From: Rhizobium sp. 16-488-2b
Lineage (GTDB): Bacteria > Pseudomonadota > Alphaproteobacteria > Rhizobiales > Rhizobiaceae
Length of the DNA stretch: 64,000 bases
Direction of reading: 5' to 3'
NCBI RefSeq assembly: GCF_017741815.1
Contig: NZ_JAGHMF010000004.1
Span: 62,001-126,000, forward strand
Both the position numbers and the translations under genes were made by a program. Shown in pieces: positions 29,545-37,847 of the stretch. Below the pieces are notes generated by a model. That model was not told the origin of the DNA. It saw only the letters and a list, made by a program, of their open reading frames with translations, and searched no databases. Position 1 is the first letter of the stretch; each line of letters opens with the position of its first letter.

Positions 29545-30462
29545 ATGGACACGCGCCACATGCGCTATTTCGTGGCGCTCGCCGAGACGCTGCACTTCGG
29601 CCACGCGGCGGCGCGCATGAACATGAGCCAGCCGCCCTTCAGCCGCCAGATCGCCGCGATCGAGAAGACGCTCGGCGCCCGCCTCTTCGAGCGCAATTCC
29701 CGCAACGTCGCGTTGACGGCGGCGGGCCGGCATTTTCTGGACGAGTGCCGCGCGGTGCTCGAGCGTTTCGACGCCGCCTGCCGCGACGTGCAGCTGGTCG
29801 CATCCGGCGTGAAGGGCGAACTGAAGCTCGGCTTCATGATGAACGCCGCCTACAGCGTCGTCCCGGCGCTGGTGCGATTTTATTCCGAGGCGCGGCCGGA
29901 TGTCCGCCTCGTGCTCGAGGAGCGCATACCCACAGATATCGAGGAGATGCTGATCGAAGGACGCCTCGACGCCGCCGTCACCTTCGGCGGCAGCCCGGCC
30001 ACGCACCTGCGCACCACGCTTCTCGCCCGCGACCGCCTGCGCCTGATCGTGCCTGGAGATCACCGCCTGGCGAAACTCGACATCGCCGGCCCAACGGACC
30101 TCGCAAGCCAACGCCTAATCGCCGCCCCCGCAAGCGTGACGCCGACGCTCCGCGACGCCATCCGCAACTACTGCACCTCTTCAGGCGTCGTCCCGCATTT
30201 CGCACTCGAACCCCGCCTGCAGCACACCATCATCCGCCTCGTCGCCGAAGGCCTGGGCATCGCGCTCATCCCGCAGTCCTTGTGTGCGGACTTGGCGGAA
30301 GGGCTGGTCTCGCGGCCGATCAAGGATGCGCCGGAGTTCGACATCGTGCTCTGCGCTTCGGCTGCGTCGAGCAATCCGGCGGTGCCGGCGCTGTTTGAGG
30401 TGGCGGAGAGGTTGGGTGGTGTGCTGCCTTCGCCTGATGGCAAAGGCACGAAGGGAGCTTGA
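29545..30462 (+). CDS. LysR-family transcriptional regulator
   Basis: 305 residues from ATG at 29545, with AGAGGT upstream. The DNA-binding helix-turn-helix is HAAARMNMSQPPFSRQIAAI, in the CbbR/BenM-like class, and the effector domain follows (GELKLGFMMNAAYSVVPALV). It is divergent from the AEC transporter and probably controls it through the inverted repeat at 29487. A RIME-like repeat begins 24 bp after the stop. Confidence 0.9.
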   Translation: MDTRHMRYFVALAETLHFGHAAARMNMSQPPFSRQIAAIEKTLGARLFERNSRNVALTAAGRHFLDECRAVLERFDAACRDVQLVASGVKGELKLGFMMNAAYSVVPALVRFYSEARPDVRLVLEERIPTDIEEMLIEGRLDAAVTFGGSPATHLRTTLLARDRLRLIVPGDHRLAKLDIAGPTDLASQRLIAAPASVTPTLRDAIRNYCTSSGVVPHFALEPRLQHTIIRLVAEGLGIALIPQSLCADLAEGLVSRPIKDAPEFDIVLCASAASSNPAVPALFEVAERLGGVLPSPDGKGTKGA

Positions 30463-30485
30463 TTTACAGCCAACCGCAGCGCCAG

Positions 30486-30529
30486 CAGCCCCCTCATCTG
30501 CCTGCCGGCATCTTCTCCCCGCGGGGGAG
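30486..30529. repeat. RIME-like repeat, left half interrupted by IS110
   Basis: Reads agccccctcatctgcctgcc ... cttctccccgcgggggag and then stops at the element. The missing half resumes at 31677. Confidence 0.92.
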
Positions 30530-30539
30530 CAACCATGTC

Positions 30540-31490
30540 TCATCCTTTCACATATTTCGGCGTCCATTCGGTCTGTCGGGTGAGGATTGTGTTGGCGAGA
30601 ATGACGAGCTTTCGAGCGACGGCGATGACCGCGCACAGGTGCTCCTTGCCGTTGCCGCGCAACCGCTTGTAGAAGGCCGCCAGATCCGGATTGTGCCGGC
30701 TGGCTGTGAAGGCGCGCATGAACAGGCTCTTGCGCAGCCTTTCGCGACCGCCCTGGATCCTGCGCCTGCCACGATGTTTGCCGCTGTCGTCATCATAGGG
30801 GGCGACGCCGGCAAGAGCGGCGACCTCGTTGCGGCCGGCATGGCCGAGCTCGGGCATGCGGATGACGAGGCACAGCGCGCTGCGCAGCCCGATCCCCTTG
30901 ATGGAAACCAGAAGGTCGAGCCGCCGCGCCAGATCAGGGTCGCCACGAACCAGCTTTTCGAGCCGCAGCATATGCGCATTGCGGCAGGTCTCGAGCCTGG
31001 CGATCTCGCGGGCGTGCCGGCGCTTGACGATGTCGGGCACGGCGGTCTCGGCGAATGTCTTCACCAGCGCGATCTGCTGTTCGATCTGCTCCAGATAGGT
31101 CAGTTCGGCCGAAAGCCTGTCGAAGCGGGCATCGGGCAGCACCGGCAGCGTCTTGAGGCTGGCGGTGAAGACGGCAATCAGCGTGGCGTCCAGCCGGTCG
31201 TTCTTGGCCCGCTGCAGCCGGCTTCTGGCGAAGTACCGCAATTGCGCCGGCTGCAGGCGCGCCGCCGGGCGCTTCTTGCCCCGCAAATGCACCATCAGCC
31301 GCCACTCGTAGCCGCCGGAGGCTTCGAAGCCGACCCTTTTGACATCATGCTCTTGAAGAAAGGCGTCGAGCCGCTTCAGGCCCGCCGCATCATAGGCGAC
31401 CCGCAGCCGCGCGTCGCCGGGATGGATGGCGATGTCGAGATGGCTTTTGCCGACATCGATTCCGGCACAGATCATGCTATCATCGGTCAT
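30540..31490 (-). CDS. IS110-family transposase (DEDD RuvC-like recombinase)
   Basis: 316 residues from the ATG complementary to 31488-31490. An N-terminal RuvC-like DEDD domain shows Asp in CAGIDVGKSHLD, Glu in VGFEASGGYEW and two Asp in KNDRLDATLI. A coiled-coil middle follows (about residues 140-185), then a C-terminal Tnp_20 domain with GIGLRSALCLV, AALAGVAPYDDDSG and GGRERLRKSLFMRAF. Family members recombine donor and target DNA guided by a bridge RNA made from the element's noncoding end. The frame is intact, so the element may be active. Confidence 0.95.
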   Translation of the reverse strand: MTDDSMICAGIDVGKSHLDIAIHPGDARLRVAYDAAGLKRLDAFLQEHDVKRVGFEASGGYEWRLMVHLRGKKRPAARLQPAQLRYFARSRLQRAKNDRLDATLIAVFTASLKTLPVLPDARFDRLSAELTYLEQIEQQIALVKTFAETAVPDIVKRRHAREIARLETCRNAHMLRLEKLVRGDPDLARRLDLLVSIKGIGLRSALCLVIRMPELGHAGRNEVAALAGVAPYDDDSGKHRGRRRIQGGRERLRKSLFMRAFTASRHNPDLAAFYKRLRGNGKEHLCAVIAVARKLVILANTILTRQTEWTPKYVKG

Positions 31491-31499
31491 CTTCGTCGT

Positions 31500-31650
31500 C
31501 CCTGTCTTGGATACGAACCCCAAGGTTCCTGCAACCACACGGGCCTGATGAAGAGCCGGTTGCGATCCTGCTCCCCACAGCCCCTGACGGCTGAGAAGGT
31601 GACGATCCGACAACCAGCTGCCGGGCGGGTGGCCACCCGCCCGGCAGAAA
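31500..31650 (-). ncRNA. Candidate IS110 bridge RNA
   Basis: Read on the minus strand: a perfect 28-nt palindrome (31646-31619) comes first. The target loop has outer stem ggttg..gatc/gatc.caacc and apical hairpin cagcc/ggctg (31593-31578). Its strands ccttctc (31599-31593) and ggggag (31576-31571) match the target left of and across CT, and its complement on the right. The donor loop has hairpin gaacc/ggttc (31528-31515), with strands tggttg (31537-31532) and atccaag (31512-31506) matching the element's right end and the complement of its left end. The order equals that of IS621. Exact 5' and 3' ends are unknown. Confidence 0.8.
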
Positions 31651-31676
31651 CGACTATCTCATATTTTGATCATCCA

Positions 31677-31745
31677 AGAAGGGACTCGTGCCCTGCCTCT
31701 TGCTCCCCCTCTCCCCTTGGGGAGAGGGTAGGGTGAGGGGGCCAC
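31677..31745. repeat. RIME-like repeat, right half after IS110
   Basis: Resumes as agaagggactcgtgccctgc and ends ctctccccttggggagag plus gtagggtgaggggg, matching the intact copy at 32982-33052. Confidence 0.9.
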
Positions 31746-31814
31746 AGGGTAGGACCGACGATCAGTGGACTGGGCCGATGTCGAAAGAGTTTGATCGCTT
31801 CGCGCGAGAAGCGG

Positions 31815-32213
31815 TCACTTAGGTGTTTCGATGATCCGTAGGAAATTCTGATATCTCTCGTCGACACGATCCTCTTGACTGGCATAGATGGCACAGCCTT
31901 CCGAGAGGGCGGAATCAATCTCACCAACCAGAGCAATCATCTGTTGTGCAGTCAGGATCGCGTTGAACTCCGAGATAACCACCTTTTCGACGCGACGAAC
32001 CGCTCCCCGAAGATTCGTTAGGAGTTCAGCTAGTCCAGAACGGATTTCGGCAACATCGCTATCCAGGATGCATGCGTCCACCTTGGTAAGATGGTAGATT
32101 ACGTTGAACGGAGAAAAGCTGAATGCGCTGATGCCGCAGCATTCTTTCTCACAGATGGTTTCGCAACTTTTACAAAGAGCCGCAACGGATGGTGGCAACG
32201 TAATATCGATCAT
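31815..32213 (-). CDS. DUF6331-like hypothetical protein
   Basis: 132 residues from the ATG complementary to 32211-32213. The frame is open 19 codons further. The N-terminus MIDITLPPSVAALCKSCETI contains clustered cysteines (CKSCETICEKECCG) that could bind metal. The rest is helical. The pattern fits the DUF6331 family as I recall it, with no known function. Its GC content is lower than that of neighbouring core genes, and it sits between an IS110 element and a structured RNA-like region. Confidence 0.6.
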   Translation of the reverse strand: MIDITLPPSVAALCKSCETICEKECCGISAFSFSPFNVIYHLTKVDACILDSDVAEIRSGLAELLTNLRGAVRRVEKVVISEFNAILTAQQMIALVGEIDSALSEGCAIYASQEDRVDERYQNFLRIIETPK

Positions 32214-32394
32214 GCCCTGCACATTGCACAGACCTTCGAAAGTCCGCAATGGGCCGAGTGCGGTCATCAACGCCGATCACGCGACGCCTTTAGCGGCGCT
32301 TCTCATCTCACCCCACATCCCACAATATCAACCACTTACACCACACATTTTCCCCGCGCTCCTCGCCTGCGCCAAACTCACTCCGTCCCGTCTT

Positions 32395-32770
32395 CGGATA
32401 CACCGGTTGCGTTACCGGCGAGGCGGGATCGGCGCTTTCGGGAAGCCCCTGACGCAGGGTGAAACGAGGGGCGTTGCGGAATGGTCCCGCCAGCGAAGAG
32501 CTGGTGTGCGGACGCGAAGGTCGGTTCGCCGATACCACGCGCCTATGCACATAAGGGACGGCGACTGGCCGACCGTGGAGCCTGAAAGGGCTTTGCGGAA
32601 CGGCGCTGAGGTGCCGCGGGCGACAGGTCCGCGGAGGCCCGCCCCGGCGTCGATCAAGACGGCCCATTCGGGATGCCCGGGGAGCGAAAGCCTCAAGGAC
32701 AAGAACAACCCCGCGAGCATATCTCTGAAAAGATGCCGATCACCCGGTAAAGGAACCAGGACGCGATAGC
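32395..32770 (+). ncRNA. Candidate structured noncoding RNA, HEARO/omega-RNA-like
   Basis: No credible gene fits this stretch, but the plus strand is a chain of stem-loops: ccggt/accgg (32403-32418), gcccct/aggggc (32445-32472, with inner cctg/cagg), ccag/ctgg (32490-32504), gcgaa/ttcgc (32514-32529), cggc/gccg (32559-32571), agcc/ggct (32579-32592) and ccgcgg/ccgcgg (32614-32634). Motifs such as cagggtgaaacgaggggc recall HEARO (IscB-associated omega) RNAs, but this is from memory and no iscB gene is adjacent. Ends are approximate. Confidence 0.4.
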
Positions 32771-32780
32771 AGACCGCCGA

Positions 32781-32841
32781 ACGGGGCGCCGGAAGGTGTC
32801 AATAAACTAAACTATTTACGAGGCAGCTTCTGGCGCCCCGT
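32781..32841. terminator. Long GC-clamped hairpin with AT-rich loop
   Basis: A perfect 10-bp stem (acggggcgcc / ggcgccccgt) extended by a few more pairs encloses an AT-rich loop (caataaactaaactattta). It could be the 3' end of the RNA-like region upstream or the terminal hairpin of a mobile element. Confidence 0.5.
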
Positions 32842-32937
32842 CCGATCAGATGCCGTATCAACCGGGGGTAAAACCTGCCGGAGGAAACGTGTGCTGTTTT
32901 TTGGCTGGGGGTTTTGAAAGTGGCCAACGTCAGTGCC

Positions 32938-33052
32938 CGCAGCCCCCTCATCTGCCTGCCGGCATCTTCTCCCCGCGGGGGAGAAGGGACTCGTGGCGGG
33001 CCTCTTGCTCCCCCTCTCCCCAGCGGGGAGAGGGTAGGGTGAGGGGGCCACA
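32938..33052. repeat. RIME-like repeat, complete two-palindrome copy (empty IS110 site)
   Basis: An uninterrupted composite: cttctccccgcgggggagaa, gggactcgtggcgggcctct and ctctccccagcggggagag. The IS110 core would fall at AG 32982-32983. Confidence 0.93.
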
Positions 33053-33089
33053 CGCGCCAACGCTGGCCACCCCCTCATCCTCATATCCC

Positions 33090-34280
33090 TCAAGCCGCCT
33101 TCGCCACATCCCCATGCGGGTCGAGCACGAATTTCGTCGCCGCCCCGTGGTCGAAGCTCTCATAGCCCTGAACGGCTTCTTCGAGCGGGATCACCTTGGC
33201 GTTGACGATATCGGCGATCGGAAGGCGGTCGTGGAGGATCGCCTGCATCAGCTGCCGGTTATACTTCAGCACCGGCGTCTGGCCGGTGTGGAAGGATTGC
33301 GCCTTGGCCCAGCCGAGGCCGAAGCGCAGCGACAGGTTGCCGGTCTTGGCGGCGCTGTCGACGGCGCCGGGATCCTCGGTGACGTAGAGGCCGGGAATGC
33401 CGATCGAGCCTGCCGCGCGGGTGATGTCCATCATCTGGTTGAGCACGATCGCCGGCTGCTCGCCGCCAGAGTGCCCGCGCGCCTCGAAGCCGACGGCGTC
33501 GATGGCGCTGTCCACCTCGTTGCTCCCGGTCACCTGCGCGATCATGTCGCCCAGCCGGTCACTCTTGGAGAGATCGATGGGCTCAAAGCCGACGCGGGCG
33601 GCATGCGCCAGGCGATCCTTGTTGAAGTCGCCGATCATCACGACGGCGGCACCCAGGATGCGGGCGGAAGCGGCGGCCGCAAGGCCGACCGGACCGGCGC
33701 CCGCGACATAGACAGTCGAGCCGACGCCGACGCCGGCGCGCACCGCGCCATGGAAGCCGGTCGGCAGGATGTCCGAGAGCATGGTGAGATCGCGGATCTT
33801 CTCCATCGCCCGGTCGCGATCCGGAATTTTCAGGAGGTTGAAGTCGGCATAGGGGATGGTGACGTAACGGGCCTGGCCGCCGATCCAGCCGCCCATGTCG
33901 ACATAGCCATAGGCGCCGCCGGCGCGCGACGGGTTGACGGTGAGGCAGACGCCGGTGTCCTGCGACTTGCAGCAGCGGCAGCGGCCGCAGGCGACGTTGA
34001 ACGGCACGGAGACGATGTCGCCGACCTCGAGCATCTCGACGTCGATGCCTTTTTCGATGATCTGGCCGGTGATTTCATGGCCGAGAACCAGCCCCGGCAT
34101 CGCCGTGGTGCGGCCGCGCACCATGTGCTGGTCCGATCCGCAGATATTGGTCGAGATCACCTTCAGGATCACGCCATGCTCGATGCGGCGCCCATCGGGT
34201 GCCTCAAGCTTCGGATCATCGATGTCATGGATTTCGACAACGCCGGGCCGCATGTAGACGACGCCACGGTTCTTGCTCAT
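33090..34280 (-). CDS. fdhA: Glutathione-independent formaldehyde dehydrogenase, zinc-binding ADH family
   Basis: 396 residues from the ATG complementary to 34278-34280, preceded by GGAGGAG. Catalytic zinc ligands are in TNICGSDQHMV and LVLGHEITG. The structural zinc lobe CGRCRCCKSQDTGVC is complete. The Rossmann motif is VAGAGPVGLAAA. Length and the GGWIGGQARYV insert match the Pseudomonas putida-type enzyme, which carries tightly bound NAD and dismutates or oxidises formaldehyde to formate. It is convergent with a RIME-like repeat. Confidence 0.92.
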   Translation of the reverse strand: MSKNRGVVYMRPGVVEIHDIDDPKLEAPDGRRIEHGVILKVISTNICGSDQHMVRGRTTAMPGLVLGHEITGQIIEKGIDVEMLEVGDIVSVPFNVACGRCRCCKSQDTGVCLTVNPSRAGGAYGYVDMGGWIGGQARYVTIPYADFNLLKIPDRDRAMEKIRDLTMLSDILPTGFHGAVRAGVGVGSTVYVAGAGPVGLAAAASARILGAAVVMIGDFNKDRLAHAARVGFEPIDLSKSDRLGDMIAQVTGSNEVDSAIDAVGFEARGHSGGEQPAIVLNQMMDITRAAGSIGIPGLYVTEDPGAVDSAAKTGNLSLRFGLGWAKAQSFHTGQTPVLKYNRQLMQAILHDRLPIADIVNAKVIPLEEAVQGYESFDHGAATKFVLDPHGDVAKAA

Positions 34281-34571
34281 TTTCATCTCCTCCGTTGAAA
34301 ATGCTGCGGTACGCGCGGGCTCCTCTTCCCGTGCGGTCATGCGTCGCAGCTTAGAGGAGAATGTCGCCGACGTCGTCCCGTTTACGACGGTTTGGCCCTC
34401 GAAACGGCCATCTCGAAGCCGTCACTGCTGGCGTCCCGCGCTTCGATGAGGGCTTGCTACATTTCGCCGCAACGATCCGTTCGGTAAGCATTTCTCAATT
34501 GCGATTTGTCAAACGCCTCCCGGGTTGAGGAGGACCAGACCGAAAAGATTGATGAAAGACCGGGGCTTAAG

Positions 34572-36455
34572 ATGATGAATTTGAAGATCAGGACATTGAT
34601 ACCGGCGCTGTTTGGCGGCGTTGTTATCTTGGGTGTCATTCAGGGCGGCTTGGCGCTCAATTCCATTTCCAATCTTGAGACGCAATCGCAGTTGATGGTT
34701 CGAAACATGACCGGCAACGCCTTCCTGGCTGCGCTCGACAAGAGCTTCACCGACCAGCGCCGCTATGTCATGGCCATGCTGTCGGCCACGGGGCCGCAGG
34801 AAATTGCAACGCTCGAGAAGGCGCTTGAAGGCGCCCGCGGCGTCCGCGACGAGGCATTCGCTTCCTTCGAGACCCGCGTCACGCTGCCGGCCACCCGCGC
34901 CAAGGTGGAGCTGCTCAGGAAAGACCTCCGCGCCTATGACGAATTCGGCGCGACGATCGCCAAGAGGGCAGCCGCCGGCGAGCGGGAGAGCCTGAAGCCG
35001 TTCATGGTCGACAACATGGACCCGATCAGTGCTGAAGCCAGCGGCATCATCAAGGGCGTGGTCGACAACAACAAGGATCTGGCGGCGCAGTCGATAACAA
35101 TCTCCAGCGACGTCATCAGCTTCGCCCGGATCTCGACGGTCACGGCGGTCGCCATCGCCGCTCTTCTCGCCATCGCCGCCGCCTTCTTCTCGTTCTTCCG
35201 CGTGGTGCGCCCGATCAGCGACATCACCGGCGCAATGAACAAGCTTGCATCGGGCGACAACAGCCATGAGATCCCGCACGGCGCCCGCCGCGACGAGATC
35301 GGCGAAATGGCCGCCGCGGTCGCCATCTTCCGCGACAACGCGCTGGAGCGCGAACGCCTCGAGCGCGAAACGGAAGCCAATCGCGGCCTCAGCGAAAACG
35401 AGCGCATCGCTCGCGAAGCGCAGAAGGCACGTGAGGCCGAAGACGTCCGCTTTGCCGTCGATGGCCTCGGCGCCGGCCTGCAGCGCCTCTCCGATGGCGA
35501 CATGACTTACCGCCTCGAAACGCCGTTCGCCGACCAGCTGGACGCGCTGCGCATCAGCTACAATGAATCGATCGGCCGTCTGCAGGAAACGCTGCGCACC
35601 GTTGGCGAGAACGCCCGGATGATCGATGCCGGCGCAGCCGAGATCAAGGCATCGGCCGACGATCTCTCCCGCCGCACCGAACAGCAGGCAGCCTCCGTCG
35701 AGGAAACGGCAGCGGCACTGGAGCAGGTGACGACGGCCGTTAAGGATTCGGCCACCCGCGCCGGTGATGCCGGCGAGCTGGTCAAGCGCGCCCAGGCCGG
35801 TGCCGAACGCTCCGGCGAGATCGTCCGCGAGGCGGTCGATGCCGTGCACGAGATCGAGCAGTCGTCGAGCCAGATCTCGAACATCATCGGCGTGATCGAC
35901 GACATCGCCTTCCAGACCAACCTGCTTGCGCTCAATGCCGGCGTGGAAGCGGCACGTGCCGGTGAAGCCGGCAAGGGCTTCGCGGTCGTGGCCCAGGAAG
36001 TGCGCGAACTCGCCCAGCGCTCGGCAAACGCCGCCAAGGAAATCAAGCAGCTGATCACCAAGTCCGGCGACCAGGTGCGTGGCGGCGTCGATCTCGTCGG
36101 CCGCACCGGCAAGGCGCTGCAGGAGATCGTCACCGAAGTGCAGGACGTCAATCGCAACGTCCAGTCGATCGTTCTTTCGGCGCGCGAACAGTCGACCGGC
36201 CTGTCGGAGATCAACACCTCCGTCAACCATATGGACCAGGGCACGCAGCAGAACGCGGCCATGGTGGAGCAGGCGACCGCGGCAAGCCACGGCCTCGCGA
36301 CCCAGGCGGCGACGCTGCTGGAGCTCCTGTCGCAGTTCAAGCTCGACGACCGCGCCGTCAGTGCCGCCACGTCAAGCTCGCGCCCGGTTCAGTCGCCGGC
36401 CCGTGCGCTCGCCGACCGCCTGACGTCGTCTTTCGCAGGTCGCTCCGCCGCCTGA
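34572..36455 (+). CDS. Methyl-accepting chemotaxis protein
   Basis: 627 residues from ATG at 34572, directly before a membrane helix ([20 protein letters not shown]). It has a periplasmic four-helix-bundle sensor (about residues 30-190), a second transmembrane helix (about 195-220), HAMP domain(s) with [17 protein letters not shown], and a cytoplasmic signalling domain. The highly conserved hairpin tip is [20 protein letters not shown]. Methylation helices carry Glu/Gln-rich repeats ([17 protein letters not shown]). The ligand is unknown and no che genes are adjacent. Confidence 0.95.
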   Translation: MMNLKIRTLIPALFGGVVILGVIQGGLALNSISNLETQSQLMVRNMTGNAFLAALDKSFTDQRRYVMAMLSATGPQEIATLEKALEGARGVRDEAFASFETRVTLPATRAKVELLRKDLRAYDEFGATIAKRAAAGERESLKPFMVDNMDPISAEASGIIKGVVDNNKDLAAQSITISSDVISFARISTVTAVAIAALLAIAAAFFSFFRVVRPISDITGAMNKLASGDNSHEIPHGARRDEIGEMAAAVAIFRDNALERERLERETEANRGLSENERIAREAQKAREAEDVRFAVDGLGAGLQRLSDGDMTYRLETPFADQLDALRISYNESIGRLQETLRTVGENARMIDAGAAEIKASADDLSRRTEQQAASVEETAAALEQVTTAVKDSATRAGDAGELVKRAQAGAERSGEIVREAVDAVHEIEQSSSQISNIIGVIDDIAFQTNLLALNAGVEAARAGEAGKGFAVVAQEVRELAQRSANAAKEIKQLITKSGDQVRGGVDLVGRTGKALQEIVTEVQDVNRNVQSIVLSAREQSTGLSEINTSVNHMDQGTQQNAAMVEQATAASHGLATQAATLLELLSQFKLDDRAVSAATSSSRPVQSPARALADRLTSSFAGRSAA

Positions 36456-36480
36456 TCGCGGCTCGGCAATCATTGATGAG

Positions 36481-36512
36481 AAGGCGCGGCCGGTCACCGG
36501 TCGCGCCTTTTT
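36481..36512 (+). terminator. Rho-independent terminator after the chemoreceptor gene
   Basis: Stem aaggcgcg-gccggt / accggt-cgcgcctt followed by a T-run, 25 bp past the stop codon. Confidence 0.85.
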
Positions 36513-36592
36513 CCATGGCTAATCTTTGCATCTTGCCCGCAGCCGCATTCCCACTATGCTTTGCGGATAACAACATGTCGGGAGGCGACCAT

Positions 36593-36901
36593 ATGATCCT
36601 GCACTCAGTGCTGATGCGGCTGAAATCGGCCATCACGGGCGAAGAGAAGCAGTCCTTATTCGAGCAGATCGTCGCGCTGAAGCAGGTCATTCCGGGTATT
36701 CTGGATATCAAATACGGCCCGAACGTCTCGCCAGAGGGCTTGCATGCCGGCTTCGTCGATGGCTTTGCCGTCACCTTCGAAAGCCCGGAAGCGCGCGACG
36801 CCTATCTCGTCCATCCCGAGCATGTCGCCGTCGGCGAGCGCATCGTCTCGTCGCTGGATGGCGGCCTCGGCGGCCTGATCGTCTTCGACCTGCAGGTGTG
36901 A
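36593..36901 (+). CDS. Stress-responsive A/B-barrel (Dabb) domain protein
   Basis: 102 residues from ATG at 36593, preceded by GGGAGG. The frame is open upstream through the terminator, which argues against the longer start. The sequence MILHSVLMRLKSAITGEEKQ and the C-terminal FDLQV strand fit the Dabb dimeric ferredoxin-like fold. The conserved His (VHPEHVAVGE) is present. Function in bacteria is not established. It is convergent with the metal transporter operon. Confidence 0.82.
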   Translation: MILHSVLMRLKSAITGEEKQSLFEQIVALKQVIPGILDIKYGPNVSPEGLHAGFVDGFAVTFESPEARDAYLVHPEHVAVGERIVSSLDGGLGGLIVFDLQV

Positions 36902-36932
36902 TCCCGCAGGTCGAAAATACTATTCGCTATCG

Positions 36933-37832
36933 TCAGCTACCCTTCGCCATGGCGGCGGAGATCTGGTCGACATTGTAGCGGAACATCTTCTCATAGGTGG
37001 ATGCCGGGCCCTTGGCGTCCGACAGCGATTCCACATAGAGCTCGCCGCCGGGCTCTGCCCCCGTTGCCTTGGCGATCTGCTTGACGAGGCGCGGATCGTT
37101 GGAGTTTTCGAAGAAATAGGTCTTCACGTGTTCGGCCTTGATCTGCTCGATCAGCTTGGCAACTTCGGCGGCTGACGCCTCGCTTTCGGTGGAAACGCCG
37201 AGCGGCGCCAGGAAGCTCACATGATACTCCCGGCCGAAATAGCCGAAGGCGTCATGGCTGGTCAGCACCTTGCGGTGATCCTCGGGGATATCCTTGAACT
37301 TCGCCTTGGCATAGGCGTCCATCTCGTCGAGCTTCTTGGTGTAAGCCTCGGCATTGGCCTTGAACGCCGCTGCGTCGGCTGGATCTGCCGATGTGAGCGC
37401 CTTCTCGATGTTCTCAACCCAGACCTTGACGCTGACGGGGCTGTTCCAGACGTGCGGATCGGTCACCGTCTTGCCGTCCTCTTCCATGGTGCGCGTCTTC
37501 ACACCCTCGGAGACGGTCACCGGCGTGCCCTTGTAGCCGGACGCGGCGATCAGCCGGTCCATCCAGCCTTCCAGCCCTTCGCCGCTGACGAAGGTCACTT
37601 TCGCAGCCTTCAGATTCTTGGCGTCGGTGGGCGAGGGCTCGAATTCGTGGGGGTCGCCGTTCGGCCCGACGAGGCTCTTGACCTCGACATGGTCGCCGCC
37701 AACCTGTTTGACGACATCGGCGAGCACGGTGAAGGAGGCCACGACATGAAGCGTTTCGGCCGAAGCCGGCATGGCCGAAAAGGCCATCAACGCGGGAAGC
37801 GAGGCGGCAAGAAGCAATCTTCTATGGGGCAT
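36933..37832 (-). CDS. Zn/Mn ABC transporter substrate-binding protein (ZnuA/AztC-like)
   Basis: 299 residues with a Sec signal peptide (LLLAASLPALMAFSAMPASA). It is a cluster A-I metal-binding protein. Ligand positions are visible as His in GDPHEFEPS, His in DPHVWNSP, His in LTSHDAFGYF and an acidic residue near FFENSNDPR. The three-His arrangement favours zinc or manganese. There is no long His-rich loop as in Escherichia coli ZnuA. It is the last gene of the ATPase-permease-binding protein operon. Confidence 0.9.
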   Translation of the reverse strand: MPHRRLLLAASLPALMAFSAMPASAETLHVVASFTVLADVVKQVGGDHVEVKSLVGPNGDPHEFEPSPTDAKNLKAAKVTFVSGEGLEGWMDRLIAASGYKGTPVTVSEGVKTRTMEEDGKTVTDPHVWNSPVSVKVWVENIEKALTSADPADAAAFKANAEAYTKKLDEMDAYAKAKFKDIPEDHRKVLTSHDAFGYFGREYHVSFLAPLGVSTESEASAAEVAKLIEQIKAEHVKTYFFENSNDPRLVKQIAKATGAEPGGELYVESLSDAKGPASTYEKMFRYNVDQISAAMAKGS

Positions 37833-37847
37833 AGAAGCATCCTTTGG

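Larger units (their letters stand above)
30530..31678 (-). mobile_element. IS110-family insertion sequence (1,149 bp with one core dinucleotide)
   Basis: The ends are set by comparing the interrupted repeat here with the uninterrupted copy at 32938-33052. The plus strand has the dinucleotide AG (CT on the transposase strand) at both junctions (30528-30529 and 31677-31678). There are no terminal inverted repeats and no longer target duplication, as known for IS110. The right end is only about 10 bp beyond the transposase stop. The left end is 188 bp and carries a bridge-RNA candidate. Confidence 0.92.

Noticed and set aside
32104..32769. 221-codon plus-strand frame over the RNA-like region
   Set aside because: It starts antisense inside the DUF6331-like gene, lacks a ribosome-binding site, and its protein is Arg-rich with no domain.
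32395..32770. tmRNA, RNase P RNA or a group II intron
   Set aside because: There is no alphaproteobacterial tag peptide coding sequence, no GAAAGTCCGGGCTCC-type RNase P motif, no intron domain V hairpin and no reverse transcriptase.
34509..36290. 593-codon minus-strand open frame
   Set aside because: It is antisense to the chemoreceptor gene, which has all the expected domains. The antisense protein has no recognisable pattern.
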